62,620 bases of DNA from a virus: positions 1 through 62,620 of IMG/VR virus record IMGVR_UViG_3300048837_000408; one strand, given 5' to 3'. A model generated the notes under the pieces. The model was not told the origin of the DNA and made no database searches. It worked only from the letters and a program-made list of their open reading frames with translations. Below are positions 49,239 through 57,965 of the stretch, piece after piece. Numbering within the stretch: the stretch's first letter is position 1; each line of letters starts with the position of its first letter. Both the position numbers and the translations under genes were made by a program.

Positions 49239-49353
49239 AGATCAGGCAAGGGCGCACATAAGTAAGTCTTATCTAGTAGTGGAGATACAGGATGACAAAG
49301 AAGATATGGGAAATGGATTACGTGATAGAGAAGCTGACCGAGGAGGAGGCTGA
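49180..49353 (+). CDS. Small protein overlapping both neighbours
   Basis: 57 aa. It has a good GGGGAG ribosome site and fills the gap 49239-49291, with protein-like content (TIPSWLKNFPNAVVTELTED). It overlaps the upstream gene by 59 nt and the downstream one by 62 nt, so it could be a chance frame in part. Confidence 0.5.
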   Translation: MTIPSWLKNFPNAVVTELTEDQARAHISKSYLVVEIQDDKEDMGNGLRDREADRGGG

Positions 49354-49630
49354 TGATCTGGTTTATACCCTGCGCCACCACCTCATCCCAGCACAAAATA
49401 GGAAGCCGATCTGGGCTGAGTACCGTGAAGAACGGGATGAGGATGGTCTGCTAGACTCCTACTGGCGCATCCGCTGTCTGGACGTACCTGAGTTCTATGC
49501 CATGTGCCGAGAGAACGAGATCGCTGACTTCTTTATTCAATTCGCAGAACGACACAATACATTCACAGGTGGGGGCATCCGCCCGAAAGAAATAGGGGAA
49601 GGGCAAAATGGGGACGAGGAGAGCGGATAA
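49292..49630 (+). CDS. Hypothetical acidic protein
   Basis: 112 aa, helical and acidic (VIEKLTEEEADDLVYTLRHH; FYAMCRENEIADFFIQFAER). GGAT-type RBS. It overlaps the HicA-like gene by 23 nt. No family recognised. Confidence 0.65.
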   Translation: MTKKIWEMDYVIEKLTEEEADDLVYTLRHHLIPAQNRKPIWAEYREERDEDGLLDSYWRIRCLDVPEFYAMCRENEIADFFIQFAERHNTFTGGGIRPKEIGEGQNGDEESG

Positions 49631-49886
49631 CTTAGATACCTGCCAGACCAAGGCACAGTTCTTAGAGTTCGCCTTGGATCATGGTGGAACAGTGAAGAAC
49701 GGCGGTCGCCATCCCAAGGTTGTTGGACCCAACGGTGGGATCTGCGCCATCGCGGGACACAAGGATAATGAAGTTATTCCGATAGGTACGCGGAAATCCA
49801 TGGCCCGTCAACTGAAGGCGATCTTATTGGTAATGTCTTTACTGGCCTGTGGGGTGTCCTATCTGGTTATGCAATTCTTTTGTTAG
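49608..49886 (+). CDS. HicA-like fold protein with C-terminal TM segment
   Basis: 92 aa. Residues 14-70 follow the HicA/YcfA small fold: helix (AQFLEFALDHGG), strand TVKNGGRHPKVVGPNGG, then CAIAGHKDNEV and IPIGTRKSMARQLKAI, with the conserved Gly-Arg-His region where HicA toxins have the catalytic His. A single TM segment ends the protein (LLVMSLLACGVSYLVMQFF). HicA proteins are mRNA interferases normally paired with HicB; no HicB gene is seen, and a membrane-anchored form is unusual. Confidence 0.6.
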   Translation: MGTRRADNLDTCQTKAQFLEFALDHGGTVKNGGRHPKVVGPNGGICAIAGHKDNEVIPIGTRKSMARQLKAILLVMSLLACGVSYLVMQFFC

Positions 49887-49896
49887 GAGGAAGATG

Positions 49897-50016
49897 ATGA
49901 GTAGAGCACGGAGATTCGGATTTCTGGCACTCAAGTTCGGGCTTGCGGTTGGTTGGGTTTGGGTGAGCGCGGCGTTATGCCTATTGGTGGGGTGCTATGT
50001 CCTCTCCCATGCCTAA
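49897..50016 (+). CDS. Very small membrane protein (39 aa)
   Basis: 39 aa: basic N-terminus and one TM segment (LAVGWVWVSAALCLLVGCYV). AGGAGG lies 6 nt before the ATG at 49897. It overlaps the next gene by 20 nt. Confidence 0.6.
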   Translation: MSRARRFGFLALKFGLAVGWVWVSAALCLLVGCYVLSHA

Positions 50017-50257
50017 GCCAGAGGAAAAGTGGATGGTGATCGTGGACTATCTGGATCTATCTAAGACCGCCAGTAAACAGGATGTGAGGCAGTTGGCGAC
50101 CTTTTATGTAGTGGATCAGGTGGCGGGGCGTCAGCGTGCCAATAAAATTATCCGGGATGGGTTGTCTACTTTGGAGAGTAGCATGGAAGTAATCATACCG
50201 CCCCATCGGATCTTGAAGGTATCGGTGGGGGAGTTGAAACGTGGCAAGAAAGTCTAA
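49997..50257 (+). CDS. Hypothetical small protein
   Basis: 86 aa. Alpha/beta with a basic C-terminus (LKVSVGELKRGKKV) and a helix rich in Arg/Gln (ASKQDVRQLATFYVV). No family recognised. It overlaps the next gene by 17 nt. Confidence 0.62.
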   Translation: MSSPMPKPEEKWMVIVDYLDLSKTASKQDVRQLATFYVVDQVAGRQRANKIIRDGLSTLESSMEVIIPPHRILKVSVGELKRGKKV

Positions 50258-50606
50258 ATACATTACGATAGAGGGCGAGAAGTATTGCCCACAGTGTAGG
50301 AAGGTCAAACCTATTCAAGAGTTTGCGGGTGGGTATTGCCGGGACTGTTCGAGAGATTACCATCGCAAGTATCGGTTCCAAGTACGTTTGGCTCAGATCG
50401 AGGAATTGGTACGTCAAGCAATTGATACATACGGGATCTGCTCCTGTGGAGAATCCGATCCCGCTGTATTGTCGATAACACCTGCAACCCAAAGCCAATA
50501 TGGCGTCCTAGTAGAGTTGGTCGCGTCAAACTGGCCGAGTGGGTATAAGATGGTGTGTGCGAACTGTCTGATTAAAGAGAAAGCGAGGACTGTGCGGAAT
50601 AATTAG
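50241..50606 (+). CDS. Zinc-finger protein, HNH-like
   Basis: 121 aa from a GTG start with GGGGGAG upstream. Four Cys pairs: CPQC near 16-19, CRDC near 33-36, CSCG near 67-70 and CANC near 106-109, with the basic RDYHRKYR segment between. The pattern is like small phage HNH or recombination-associated zinc proteins, but a full HNH triad is not seen. It is the last gene of the rightward early block. Confidence 0.62.
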   Translation: MARKSKYITIEGEKYCPQCRKVKPIQEFAGGYCRDCSRDYHRKYRFQVRLAQIEELVRQAIDTYGICSCGESDPAVLSITPATQSQYGVLVELVASNWPSGYKMVCANCLIKEKARTVRNN

Positions 50607-50673
50607 GCTCCGCCCCTATCCCCCAATCTACGTTTACTACAAGCGATCCCTCAGTCATCGAGTTACCGGGGGG

Positions 50674-50702
50674 TTGACTTTTAATCTAAAAAAAGTTATA
50701 CT
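50674..50702 (+). promoter_or_regulatory. Upstream late promoter
   Basis: TTGACT (50674-50679), 17-bp spacer, TATACT (50697-50702). It precedes a GC-rich hairpin and a second promoter, forming a tandem arrangement before the tailspike region. Confidence 0.78.
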
Positions 50703-50737
50703 GTAGTTAGGTTTTTCACTCTCCTTTCCTTGTGTCA

Positions 50738-50765
50738 GCCCCCCGTCCATGATCAGGCGGGGGGC
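50738..50765 (+). terminator. GC-rich leader hairpin between tandem promoters
   Basis: Perfect 8-bp arms GCCCCCCG / CGGGGGGC (50738-50745 with 50758-50765), 12-nt loop, no long U-tract. It may stop early-block and P1 transcripts or act as an attenuator. Confidence 0.6.
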
Positions 50766-50787
50766 AAGGCGTTTAACTCTCCCCCTA

Positions 50788-50816
50788 TTGCGTATAGTTG
50801 AAAACTTTGCTATAAT
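50788..50816 (+). promoter_or_regulatory. Strong late promoter before the tailspike genes
   Basis: TTGCGT (50788-50793), 17-bp spacer, TATAAT (50811-50816). The upstream CCCCCTATTGC equals that at the scaffold promoter (6091-6101), so the two late promoters may be co-regulated. The first gene starts 47 bp after the -10. Confidence 0.8.
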
Positions 50817-50862
50817 ATAGGTGATGGTAATATATCTGTTTGTTTCTCGTTAGGAGGAGATT

Positions 50863-51234
50863 ATGACGCTGCCCAAGCGGTTTTCTGGCGCTTTCACTTT
50901 TGCGATCAACTCTGCGCTTTCCAATCAGATTGATCTACAGGATAAAGCCTTACTACTGGTAAAAATTCCAGTTGCGGGGGATCTTGGTTCTGGGACTTTG
51001 ATTCGTCCTGAGATTTCTCACTCTACGGTTTCTTCTGACTTCGCCGCGATGGTGACTTCAACGGGTGGCACGCACCAGATTACTCCGTCCACTGGGTTGA
51101 GTCGTTGGAACCCGCTGGATTATCAGGGGTATCATATTGCTGGCCGCTATGCCCGTCTGCATTCTGTTCTTTCTTCCGGTGCGGATAAAACTTCAACAGG
51201 AGCGTACACCTTCCCCTGTCTTGGGGTGGCATAA
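50863..51234 (+). CDS. Hypothetical virion-region protein
   Basis: 123 aa. Ser/Thr/Gly-rich with beta-strand character and no membrane segment (SGAFTFAINSALSNQIDLQD). AGGAGGAGATT precedes the ATG. Its stop overlaps the tailspike start (TAATG), which suggests a coupled product, perhaps a tailspike adaptor or chaperone; inferred only. Confidence 0.62.
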   Translation: MTLPKRFSGAFTFAINSALSNQIDLQDKALLLVKIPVAGDLGSGTLIRPEISHSTVSSDFAAMVTSTGGTHQITPSTGLSRWNPLDYQGYHIAGRYARLHSVLSSGADKTSTGAYTFPCLGVA

Positions 51235-53408
51235 TGGGGCGCGGAATCTGGGGGAGGATGATCGGTGATCGGCGTTGGGGTCGATCCTTTGTGGGTACAA
51301 CCGCGAATTTGCGTTATCGGGCGATCCTCGATAACCGTGATATTGTCCTGACCCGCTGGCGCAGGAGTGATGTAAACCCGATTTCTGCTGCGGGTCAGAC
51401 ATTTGGTAATGTGGTTTATGATCAGGTTGCTGACGTTTGGCGACAGTTTAGTCACGGTCAGGTCGATAATAAAATCTACCAGATTACAAGCACAAATAGC
51501 CGTATATACGGTGAGCCTATCCTGGCGCTGGATCTAGGCGCTGGCGGCTCCTGGGACGACGCATCGATTGGCGTGCCATTTGTATGGTGCGAGACAGGCG
51601 AGACACGACCCTGGCGCATGATTTACCGGGGCGCATCAGCGGCAGATACCGACCTACAATTGGGGCTGGCTACATCATTAGATGGTGTGACCTGGGAGCG
51701 CAAGGACACAGCGGGAAATGTTTTATCCGCGCCGGTTTTGTCAAAGGCGATCAGCGGTTTTGGTGCAGTCGCGATTGATTTTGGCGGTATTCTGAAGGAT
51801 GGATCAACCTATTATCTGTACTACAACAACATCAGCACATCTGTCAGAAAAATCCGGTTGGCGACATCAACCGATCTCGTCACCTGGACGCCACACGCGG
51901 AAAATCCGCTCTACATCGGCACAGTTGGCGAGGACGTTGATGGTGCAACGGCGGACGACAATCAGGGTCGTTTTTGCGCCGATATTGTGAGATGGGATAA
52001 ACCGGATGGGACGGTGCGCTATGTCATGTTTGTGCCGCACTACATCGGGGAGCACACTACACCAGAGCAGGAGGTTTATACCTGCCCCTCCCCAATTTTT
52101 TTACGTGCAAACCGCTCTTTTGTCGGTACGATGTTCCGCACAGCCACCACTCCTGCCAGCCAGCAAAACGGGAAATATATCAACAGCAGCGGAACCGATA
52201 CGCCGCGTTTGGTTACGAATGACATTAACCGCAACGTTGTTACTAGCAGTCTGACAGGCCATGAGGTTCAGGCGGTCGTTGCTATGTATGTCGATCTGTT
52301 TGGTTGGACACATGAACTACTGATCCACGACCGGACGCTGGCTGGAAAACTCGAACCGGACGGAACCCTGGCAGGCTGTAAACTGATTAACGTCAGCGCC
52401 GATCTGCCTGTATCTGCGCCGGTTTTTCGGCTCGCGCCAAAAGGATCAGATGCGAACGTGCTCGGTTTATGGCTTCCCGGTCAAACCGGAACCATGCTGG
52501 ATTTTAGCGGGAACGGGATACACATGGGCGCGGCAAACGGGATTGTGATTGACGCTCGCGGTCTAAAGAAAGTATCTACCGTGTCCAATTCGGTTGCGCG
52601 AGTGCCGAGCGTTGGAAACCTTACCGACCCGGTTGTTTCGGTGTTGGAGGCAAATCGTACCGATTTCTCAATAGAGTTTACTGTTGAGTTCGCAGACCAT
52701 TGGGACAGCGGCATTCGATATATCTACTATCACGGCGCGTCAACAACCGTTCGGCATATCAACGCGTATATTACAGGCGGAGAAGAAAACTACACATTGT
52801 CAATCGGCCTGAGAAGCGGTAGCCTCTCAAAAACTTTCAGCCCAACGTTTCCGGTTGCTAGTGTTGAACTCAATACACCGATCCGGTTTGCAATATGCAA
52901 CAATCGGGTTGCGAATGACAATGTTTATATATTTCGGGATGGAGACCTGTTGTTATCTGGCGCGTTCAACTGGACAATAGACGATTTCAGCGCAACAGAC
53001 CCGCCGCTTCCGGTAGCAATTGGATCGATTGCATCAGGCGGATCTGCCTGGGGCGGTTATATCGATGAGTTGCGAGTGTCCAACGTTTGCCGCCACACCG
53101 AAAACTACACCCCGGCTAATTTCGTCATCAACTACCAGTCCAGCGGTCAGATTTTCATGCCGGTCTACGATGCTGGCGCAGATAAATTAGGCAGGTTGGA
53201 TCTGCAAAACGCTGTTCTTCCGGCTGGCACTTCGATTACGGTGACGGCCCGCAACGCTGAAAGCCTGGATGATCAGAGCGTTGATGCTGGCGCGTTCACT
53301 TTAGACGTTCCGACCGGACGTTATCACCAATATCTGATCACGTTTGCAACCACCGATCCAACCGTGACGCCGAGTATTACCGGCGCTGTACCGATGGTAT
53401 TTGGATAG
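51234..53408 (+). CDS. Tailspike-like protein: GH43-like propeller plus LamG-like domain
   Basis: 724 aa. The first ~330 residues have the repeated pattern of five-bladed glycosidase propellers (GH43/GH32 type): LGLATSLDGVTWERKDTAGN, SGFGAVAIDFGGILKDGSTY, YYLYYNNISTSVRKIRLATS. About residues 400-620 resemble a LamG/concanavalin-like domain ending WGGYIDELRVSNV and CRHTENYTPANF. This combination suggests a polysaccharide-binding or -degrading receptor protein. Base composition looks different from its neighbours (fewer G-runs, more GGC/CCG-type codons), suggesting acquisition by transfer. Confidence 0.72.
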   Translation: MGRGIWGRMIGDRRWGRSFVGTTANLRYRAILDNRDIVLTRWRRSDVNPISAAGQTFGNVVYDQVADVWRQFSHGQVDNKIYQITSTNSRIYGEPILALDLGAGGSWDDASIGVPFVWCETGETRPWRMIYRGASAADTDLQLGLATSLDGVTWERKDTAGNVLSAPVLSKAISGFGAVAIDFGGILKDGSTYYLYYNNISTSVRKIRLATSTDLVTWTPHAENPLYIGTVGEDVDGATADDNQGRFCADIVRWDKPDGTVRYVMFVPHYIGEHTTPEQEVYTCPSPIFLRANRSFVGTMFRTATTPASQQNGKYINSSGTDTPRLVTNDINRNVVTSSLTGHEVQAVVAMYVDLFGWTHELLIHDRTLAGKLEPDGTLAGCKLINVSADLPVSAPVFRLAPKGSDANVLGLWLPGQTGTMLDFSGNGIHMGAANGIVIDARGLKKVSTVSNSVARVPSVGNLTDPVVSVLEANRTDFSIEFTVEFADHWDSGIRYIYYHGASTTVRHINAYITGGEENYTLSIGLRSGSLSKTFSPTFPVASVELNTPIRFAICNNRVANDNVYIFRDGDLLLSGAFNWTIDDFSATDPPLPVAIGSIASGGSAWGGYIDELRVSNVCRHTENYTPANFVINYQSSGQIFMPVYDAGADKLGRLDLQNAVLPAGTSITVTARNAESLDDQSVDAGAFTLDVPTGRYHQYLITFATTDPTVTPSITGAVPMVFG

Positions 53409-53451
53409 TCCGCTAATCGGAATTTTCGAAACTATTTAGGAGAAAAGAGAA

Positions 53452-54237
53452 ATGCAGAAATTACCATTGATTTTGAATAGATTGGCGCAGTTGTGGGCGG
53501 GATTGACGGAGCCGTTCAATAACGATCCCGCCGTGTCGCTCCAGAAGATTCTGGATAACTATTATGGGACGACTGCCCATCCGGGTCTATTGAAGTTGGC
53601 GACTAACGCAGAGGGGGAGGCGATGGCTTCTTCCACGTTAGCCTCTACCCCAGCAAGTGTGGCAGCGGAGATCCCGAAGGTAGCCTTACAAGGCGCTGTA
53701 GATACTGGGGATGTGACTGCGATGTTCGCGCAGCACTATCAGATTATCCCCGCAATTGGTACAGCTACGGCGGTTCATGCTGCGGTTACATTAACAGCCG
53801 GATCACAGAATATTTCAACGGCAATTACCGCCTCTGATTATCCACGTACAACGACAATTAAAGGTAATGCGGAAGGCATTGCTGGAGATGTAATGGTCTA
53901 TGGGACGAATATAGACGATGAGGAAATTTCTGAAACGATTGCCTTGGATGGAACAACTGAAGTGGAGGGGGCCGTGGCGTTCAAGACACGTGGGTTGATT
54001 ATATTCCCGCAGAAGACAAATGCCAGCGGTGATACTGTCAGCATTGGCGTGGGGAATAAGGTTGGTCTTCCACATATTGCGTACAACGCCTCCTGCCTAT
54101 TGCTGGCATTATTTGATGGAAGTGCTGATTCGGGCGGTTCATTGGCGGTGGATGCAGATGAGATCGAAAAGAATCTATACACTCCCGCTGGAACCTTTGA
54201 CGGTGAGAAAGTGCTGGATCTAATTTATCTGGTGTAG
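53452..54237 (+). CDS. Virion structural protein of unknown role
   Basis: 261 aa. Helical N-terminus (about 1-70) then a beta-rich body with repeats such as GDVMVYGTNIDDEEISETIA, a pattern seen in phage structural proteins. AGGAGAAAAGAG precedes the ATG. It may be a decoration or fibre-associated protein. Confidence 0.65.
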   Translation: MQKLPLILNRLAQLWAGLTEPFNNDPAVSLQKILDNYYGTTAHPGLLKLATNAEGEAMASSTLASTPASVAAEIPKVALQGAVDTGDVTAMFAQHYQIIPAIGTATAVHAAVTLTAGSQNISTAITASDYPRTTTIKGNAEGIAGDVMVYGTNIDDEEISETIALDGTTEVEGAVAFKTRGLIIFPQKTNASGDTVSIGVGNKVGLPHIAYNASCLLLALFDGSADSGGSLAVDADEIEKNLYTPAGTFDGEKVLDLIYLV

Positions 54238-54247
54238 GAGAACCAAC

Positions 54248-54547
54248 ATGGACCTAGAGGTCAAGAAAGAACGTGGCAAATTCTACGTGGTGGATCGGGA
54301 TGGTGGTCAGAAACTCAACAAGGGCAAACCATTCTCAACTCGCGCCCAAGCAGTGAAATATATGGAGAGTAAGATGGGTGCGGAGAAGTTGAGTGAGGGT
54401 GGGGAGATGTTGATGCCCAAGGGGGGTATGCCGGATATGTCTGCCTTGATGGGCGGGGGGATGCCTCCTATGCCTGGAATGATGGGACAGGCTCCCATGC
54501 CGGGGAAGATGGATCAGGTACGGATGAACCCGAGGGGCGCATATTGA
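54248..54547 (+). CDS. Small Met/Gly/Pro-rich protein
   Basis: 99 aa. A charged N-terminal domain (KERGKFYVVDRDGGQKLNKG) is followed by a Met/Gly/Pro-rich C-terminal half (MPDMSALMGGGMPPMPGMM). It directly precedes the terminase gene, overlapping its TTG start. It does not look like a canonical small terminase, although the position would suit one. Confidence 0.62.
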   Translation: MDLEVKKERGKFYVVDRDGGQKLNKGKPFSTRAQAVKYMESKMGAEKLSEGGEMLMPKGGMPDMSALMGGGMPPMPGMMGQAPMPGKMDQVRMNPRGAY

Positions 54548-56109
54548 AATCATTCCTGCAATGGTTGGATGAGGATGGGTTTTACGTCAAGCAGGTCTGG
54601 GATATGGAGAAGAATGAATGGTCTGATGGTCCCGGTCTGTTGAAGCTATTCCCATTCCAGCGGAGAATTTTGGGTCACTGCCTGACCCCGGACGAGAATG
54701 GGAAATTACCTTATTCAACCATTGTCTATAGCACGTTGAAAAAAAGCGGCAAAACCATAATTTTGGCAGCGATCCTGGCCTGGGCGGGTGAGTGTGCCCC
54801 GGACAATTCTGAGCTTTTTAGCTGTGCGAATGATATGGAACAAGCTGCCTCCAGAGCTTATGCTGATGTTCAGTTCCATGTAGAAAAGAAACTGGGATTG
54901 ACTACAACGGCTAAGAAGGTTCGGTATGAGAATGGATCGACAACGGTAGTATTGGCAAACCAGTATTCGAGTGCGGCGGGATCACGACAATTCTTATCTA
55001 CCTTCGATGAACTGTGGGGTTACTCGTCTGAAGGCAGTCGGCGTATGTGGGCGGAATTGACGCCACCTGCCACGGTCAAGAATGCAATGCGTGTAGTGGC
55101 GACCTACGCCGGGTTTGAAACGGAAAGTATCCAATTGAAGGACTTGTATGATCTATGTTTCAAGAAAGAGGGTGGTAAGTATATCAATGGAGAAGTCGTC
55201 CCGGAGTTAGAAGATATTGTTGATATGCGGGGTGATCCAGTTTGTCGCAGAAGTGGTCGTGTGTTTATCTATTGGGATACAGAACCTCGGATGCCATGGC
55301 AGACACCTGAGTTCTATGAGCAGGAAATGTTGACCTTGCGCCCAATGGATTTCTTACGGATGCACCGCAACCGCTGGGCAAGTTCGAATGAATCCTTCAT
55401 TCCTGTGGAGATGTGGGATCGGGCGGCTAGTAGGTTGCAGGGACCATTGACCCTGTTCCGAGATGACCCTTTACGTTCCATGCCAATTTCGATTGGGGTA
55501 GACATTGGGACAAAGTATGATACGAGTGCGATGGTTGGGACCTATTACAACTCTCAGACTCGTAAGGTGGGGGTAGCCTTTCACCGGATCTGGACGCCAC
55601 TACAGGATGGGCAGATATTAGACCTTGAGCTAACGGTTGAACGCGAGTTATTGAAACTGTGGAAGGAATTCAAAATTGTTGGTATTCTGTACGATCCAAC
55701 CCAGTTCCAACGGTCAGCGGTTGCTCTCAAGAAAATGGGGATGCCGCTCATTGAAGTCCCGCAGCAGGGGTCGATTATGATTGAGATGACTCAAAATCTA
55801 TATGATCTGATGCGGTCGAATAATCTTGAAGCCTATCCATCTCCTGAGTTGCGAGATCACATTCAGTACGCTACGGCAGAGCATACATCGCGTGGTTATC
55901 GCTTGAAGAAGAATGAGAACGCCAAGTATCCGATTGATGCGGCTCAGGCATTGGCGATGGCGGCGTATGATTCAGTCAACAGGGGAGGGGTGGATACTTC
56001 GATCCCCATCTTTATTCAAAGTCCATTCTCAGATGATAATGGTTCGACTCGTATTCCAACCATTTGGGATGAGATCAATGCGAAATTACCGGAGGCGTTG
56101 AGATCCTGA
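54544..56109 (+). CDS. Terminase large subunit
   Basis: 521 aa. ATPase: Walker A-like STLKKSGKT at 63-71, Walker B LSTFDELWGY near 151-160 (Asp 155, Glu 156), coupling region near 185. Nuclease (RNase H fold): GVDIGTKYDTSAM near 320, ILYDPTQF near 380 and the C-terminal PIDAAQALAMAAYD near 470. It cuts and pumps DNA into the capsid through the portal. It starts with TTG at 54544, overlapping the upstream stop (TTGA), and its stop overlaps the portal start. No small terminase was recognised. Confidence 0.92.
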   Translation: MKSFLQWLDEDGFYVKQVWDMEKNEWSDGPGLLKLFPFQRRILGHCLTPDENGKLPYSTIVYSTLKKSGKTIILAAILAWAGECAPDNSELFSCANDMEQAASRAYADVQFHVEKKLGLTTTAKKVRYENGSTTVVLANQYSSAAGSRQFLSTFDELWGYSSEGSRRMWAELTPPATVKNAMRVVATYAGFETESIQLKDLYDLCFKKEGGKYINGEVVPELEDIVDMRGDPVCRRSGRVFIYWDTEPRMPWQTPEFYEQEMLTLRPMDFLRMHRNRWASSNESFIPVEMWDRAASRLQGPLTLFRDDPLRSMPISIGVDIGTKYDTSAMVGTYYNSQTRKVGVAFHRIWTPLQDGQILDLELTVERELLKLWKEFKIVGILYDPTQFQRSAVALKKMGMPLIEVPQQGSIMIEMTQNLYDLMRSNNLEAYPSPELRDHIQYATAEHTSRGYRLKKNENAKYPIDAAQALAMAAYDSVNRGGVDTSIPIFIQSPFSDDNGSTRIPTIWDEINAKLPEALRS

Positions 56110-57965
56110 TGATGCAAGAACCCTCAGCACAGAATTCTATTGAAACCGTTAGTGAAGTAACACTTTACTACAGCCGCGCTAAGAAGTTCTGCGATGGCTG
56201 GCATAAGTTGATCGAACACCGGCGCGACCTGTACAACATGAACCACTACGCCAAACGTGCCCGCCAGGGGGAGGAACGTTACGAAGACCCTACCTATACG
56301 AACACGGTGGATCTGGCGATTGGCATCCTGGGGGAACCCGAGTTCAAAGTACATGGTTGGTCGCCCAGTATGCAGGAACAGCGTGACTCCGATCAGGTAG
56401 AGAAGTTTCTCAACGGTCTGGTGCAGATCAACTCGGATCGGGAGGAATACCTGATCCCCTATGAAGTAAAGATGAATTTCACTCGGGACGGATGTGCTGT
56501 GCTGTATGGGGTATGGGACCCGGTATTGGCGGATATGAGTGAGATCACGGCGACCGTGGCTGTTCCGAGTGGGGAGGATGGTCAGGAGCTAGTACCTCAG
56601 AATTTTGATGGTTTTGCAGAGCCTCCCATGCGGGTGCAGGTGATCGACCCGCTGAAGATTTTCCTAATCCCTGGTGGTCCGAACCGTTGGCTCCATGTTT
56701 TCCGGGTGGATGCCCGCACGGTGCTGGATGTGGAATTGGAATATAACATCCCCATCAAACGGTATATCAACATGGATCGTTCCCAGAAAGAGGGAGCAAC
56801 GGATGACTTTATTGATTACTGGCGACTGGCTGAGAAGATTATTGACGGGAAGACCAAGCGGATTGTAGAACATGCTGTCGTGTTTGGGGGAACCGCCATC
56901 TTTGAACTGCATGAGATGGAGGGTTATGAAGACTTACCGTACACTATCCAGTTCTTCAAGCCGGTGGATCGAGGGGATGCGAAAGGTTGGGGGCACTCGA
57001 TTGTAGATCCGTTAGAGGGAACTATCTCATTGATCGAAAAGGATACCAACCGCCGTCACCACTTGATTACCAAGTACGCAGGTCTTCCTCTGGTGGCAAA
57101 GACCATGGATGGGCGGGTGATCTCGATGGACCCAGCTTTGGGTTCACTTCAGCAGATGCGCCCAGATGAGAGTTTGGAGTTCCCCCGGTGGGAAGGAACG
57201 CCTCCTGATATTGAGAACGAGTTGGCCTTCCTGCGGGCGAGAGCACAGCAGTCTGGTTTCTCGGATGTACTCTTTGGGGCTGGTCCATCCCAAGTTAGCG
57301 GGTATGCCCTCAGTCAGATGGGGGATCAGAACCGTATCCGTTTGGAGCAGCCTATCAAGCATTTGCAGATGTTGTGGGCGACCTGGGCAAAGAAAGCCCT
57401 GCGTTTATGTGCCAACTTTGGGGCGGGCCGGGTGATCCGGGTGTATGGTCAGCAGCGCGGAGCGGAGTTCTATGAGCAGGTTTTCAGTGAGGGATTGGCG
57501 GATTACAACGTCTTATGTGTGATCAAACCTGAGTTCCCCAACGAAGCCCAACGCAAACATGCGATGGCGACACAGGTGATGGGCATCCTCTCGGAACACA
57601 CCATTATGCAAGAGTATCTGGACATCGACCAGCCAGGAGAGGAACGCAAGAAACGGTTGCTGGAGATGGCGCAGAATAATCCTGTCGCCCAGCAGTATGC
57701 CATGATCGCTCTCCTACGGGCGCAGGCTGAAAATGGGGATGAGGCGGCGGCTCTCACATTACAATTGTTAGTTCAAGGTGGTCCTCCTGGTCAGCCCGGA
57801 CCTACCGGACAACCCAGACGACCAGAGCAGTTGACCGGACTGGCTTCACCCACGGGGCAGTTACCTCCGCAAGCCTTGGGGGGAATGGCTCCTGGTCAGA
57901 GTGAGGCGGATCAGATGCGACAGATGGCGACTGCGGAGCCGCAGTTGTTAGGAGGGGTAGCATGA
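56109..57965 (+). CDS. Portal protein
   Basis: 618 aa. It follows terminase directly (ATG overlapping TGA). Portal-like layout: N-terminal helices (about 10-60), a beta wing region (residues about 150-215), the long helical stem with RRHHLITKYAGLP near 320, and a crown. The tail of the protein is Pro/Gly/Gln-rich (GGPPGQPGPTGQPRRP). It forms the dodecameric ring at one capsid vertex. The assignment rests on size, position and domain order. Confidence 0.87.
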   Translation: MMQEPSAQNSIETVSEVTLYYSRAKKFCDGWHKLIEHRRDLYNMNHYAKRARQGEERYEDPTYTNTVDLAIGILGEPEFKVHGWSPSMQEQRDSDQVEKFLNGLVQINSDREEYLIPYEVKMNFTRDGCAVLYGVWDPVLADMSEITATVAVPSGEDGQELVPQNFDGFAEPPMRVQVIDPLKIFLIPGGPNRWLHVFRVDARTVLDVELEYNIPIKRYINMDRSQKEGATDDFIDYWRLAEKIIDGKTKRIVEHAVVFGGTAIFELHEMEGYEDLPYTIQFFKPVDRGDAKGWGHSIVDPLEGTISLIEKDTNRRHHLITKYAGLPLVAKTMDGRVISMDPALGSLQQMRPDESLEFPRWEGTPPDIENELAFLRARAQQSGFSDVLFGAGPSQVSGYALSQMGDQNRIRLEQPIKHLQMLWATWAKKALRLCANFGAGRVIRVYGQQRGAEFYEQVFSEGLADYNVLCVIKPEFPNEAQRKHAMATQVMGILSEHTIMQEYLDIDQPGEERKKRLLEMAQNNPVAQQYAMIALLRAQAENGDEAAALTLQLLVQGGPPGQPGPTGQPRRPEQLTGLASPTGQLPPQALGGMAPGQSEADQMRQMATAEPQLLGGVA

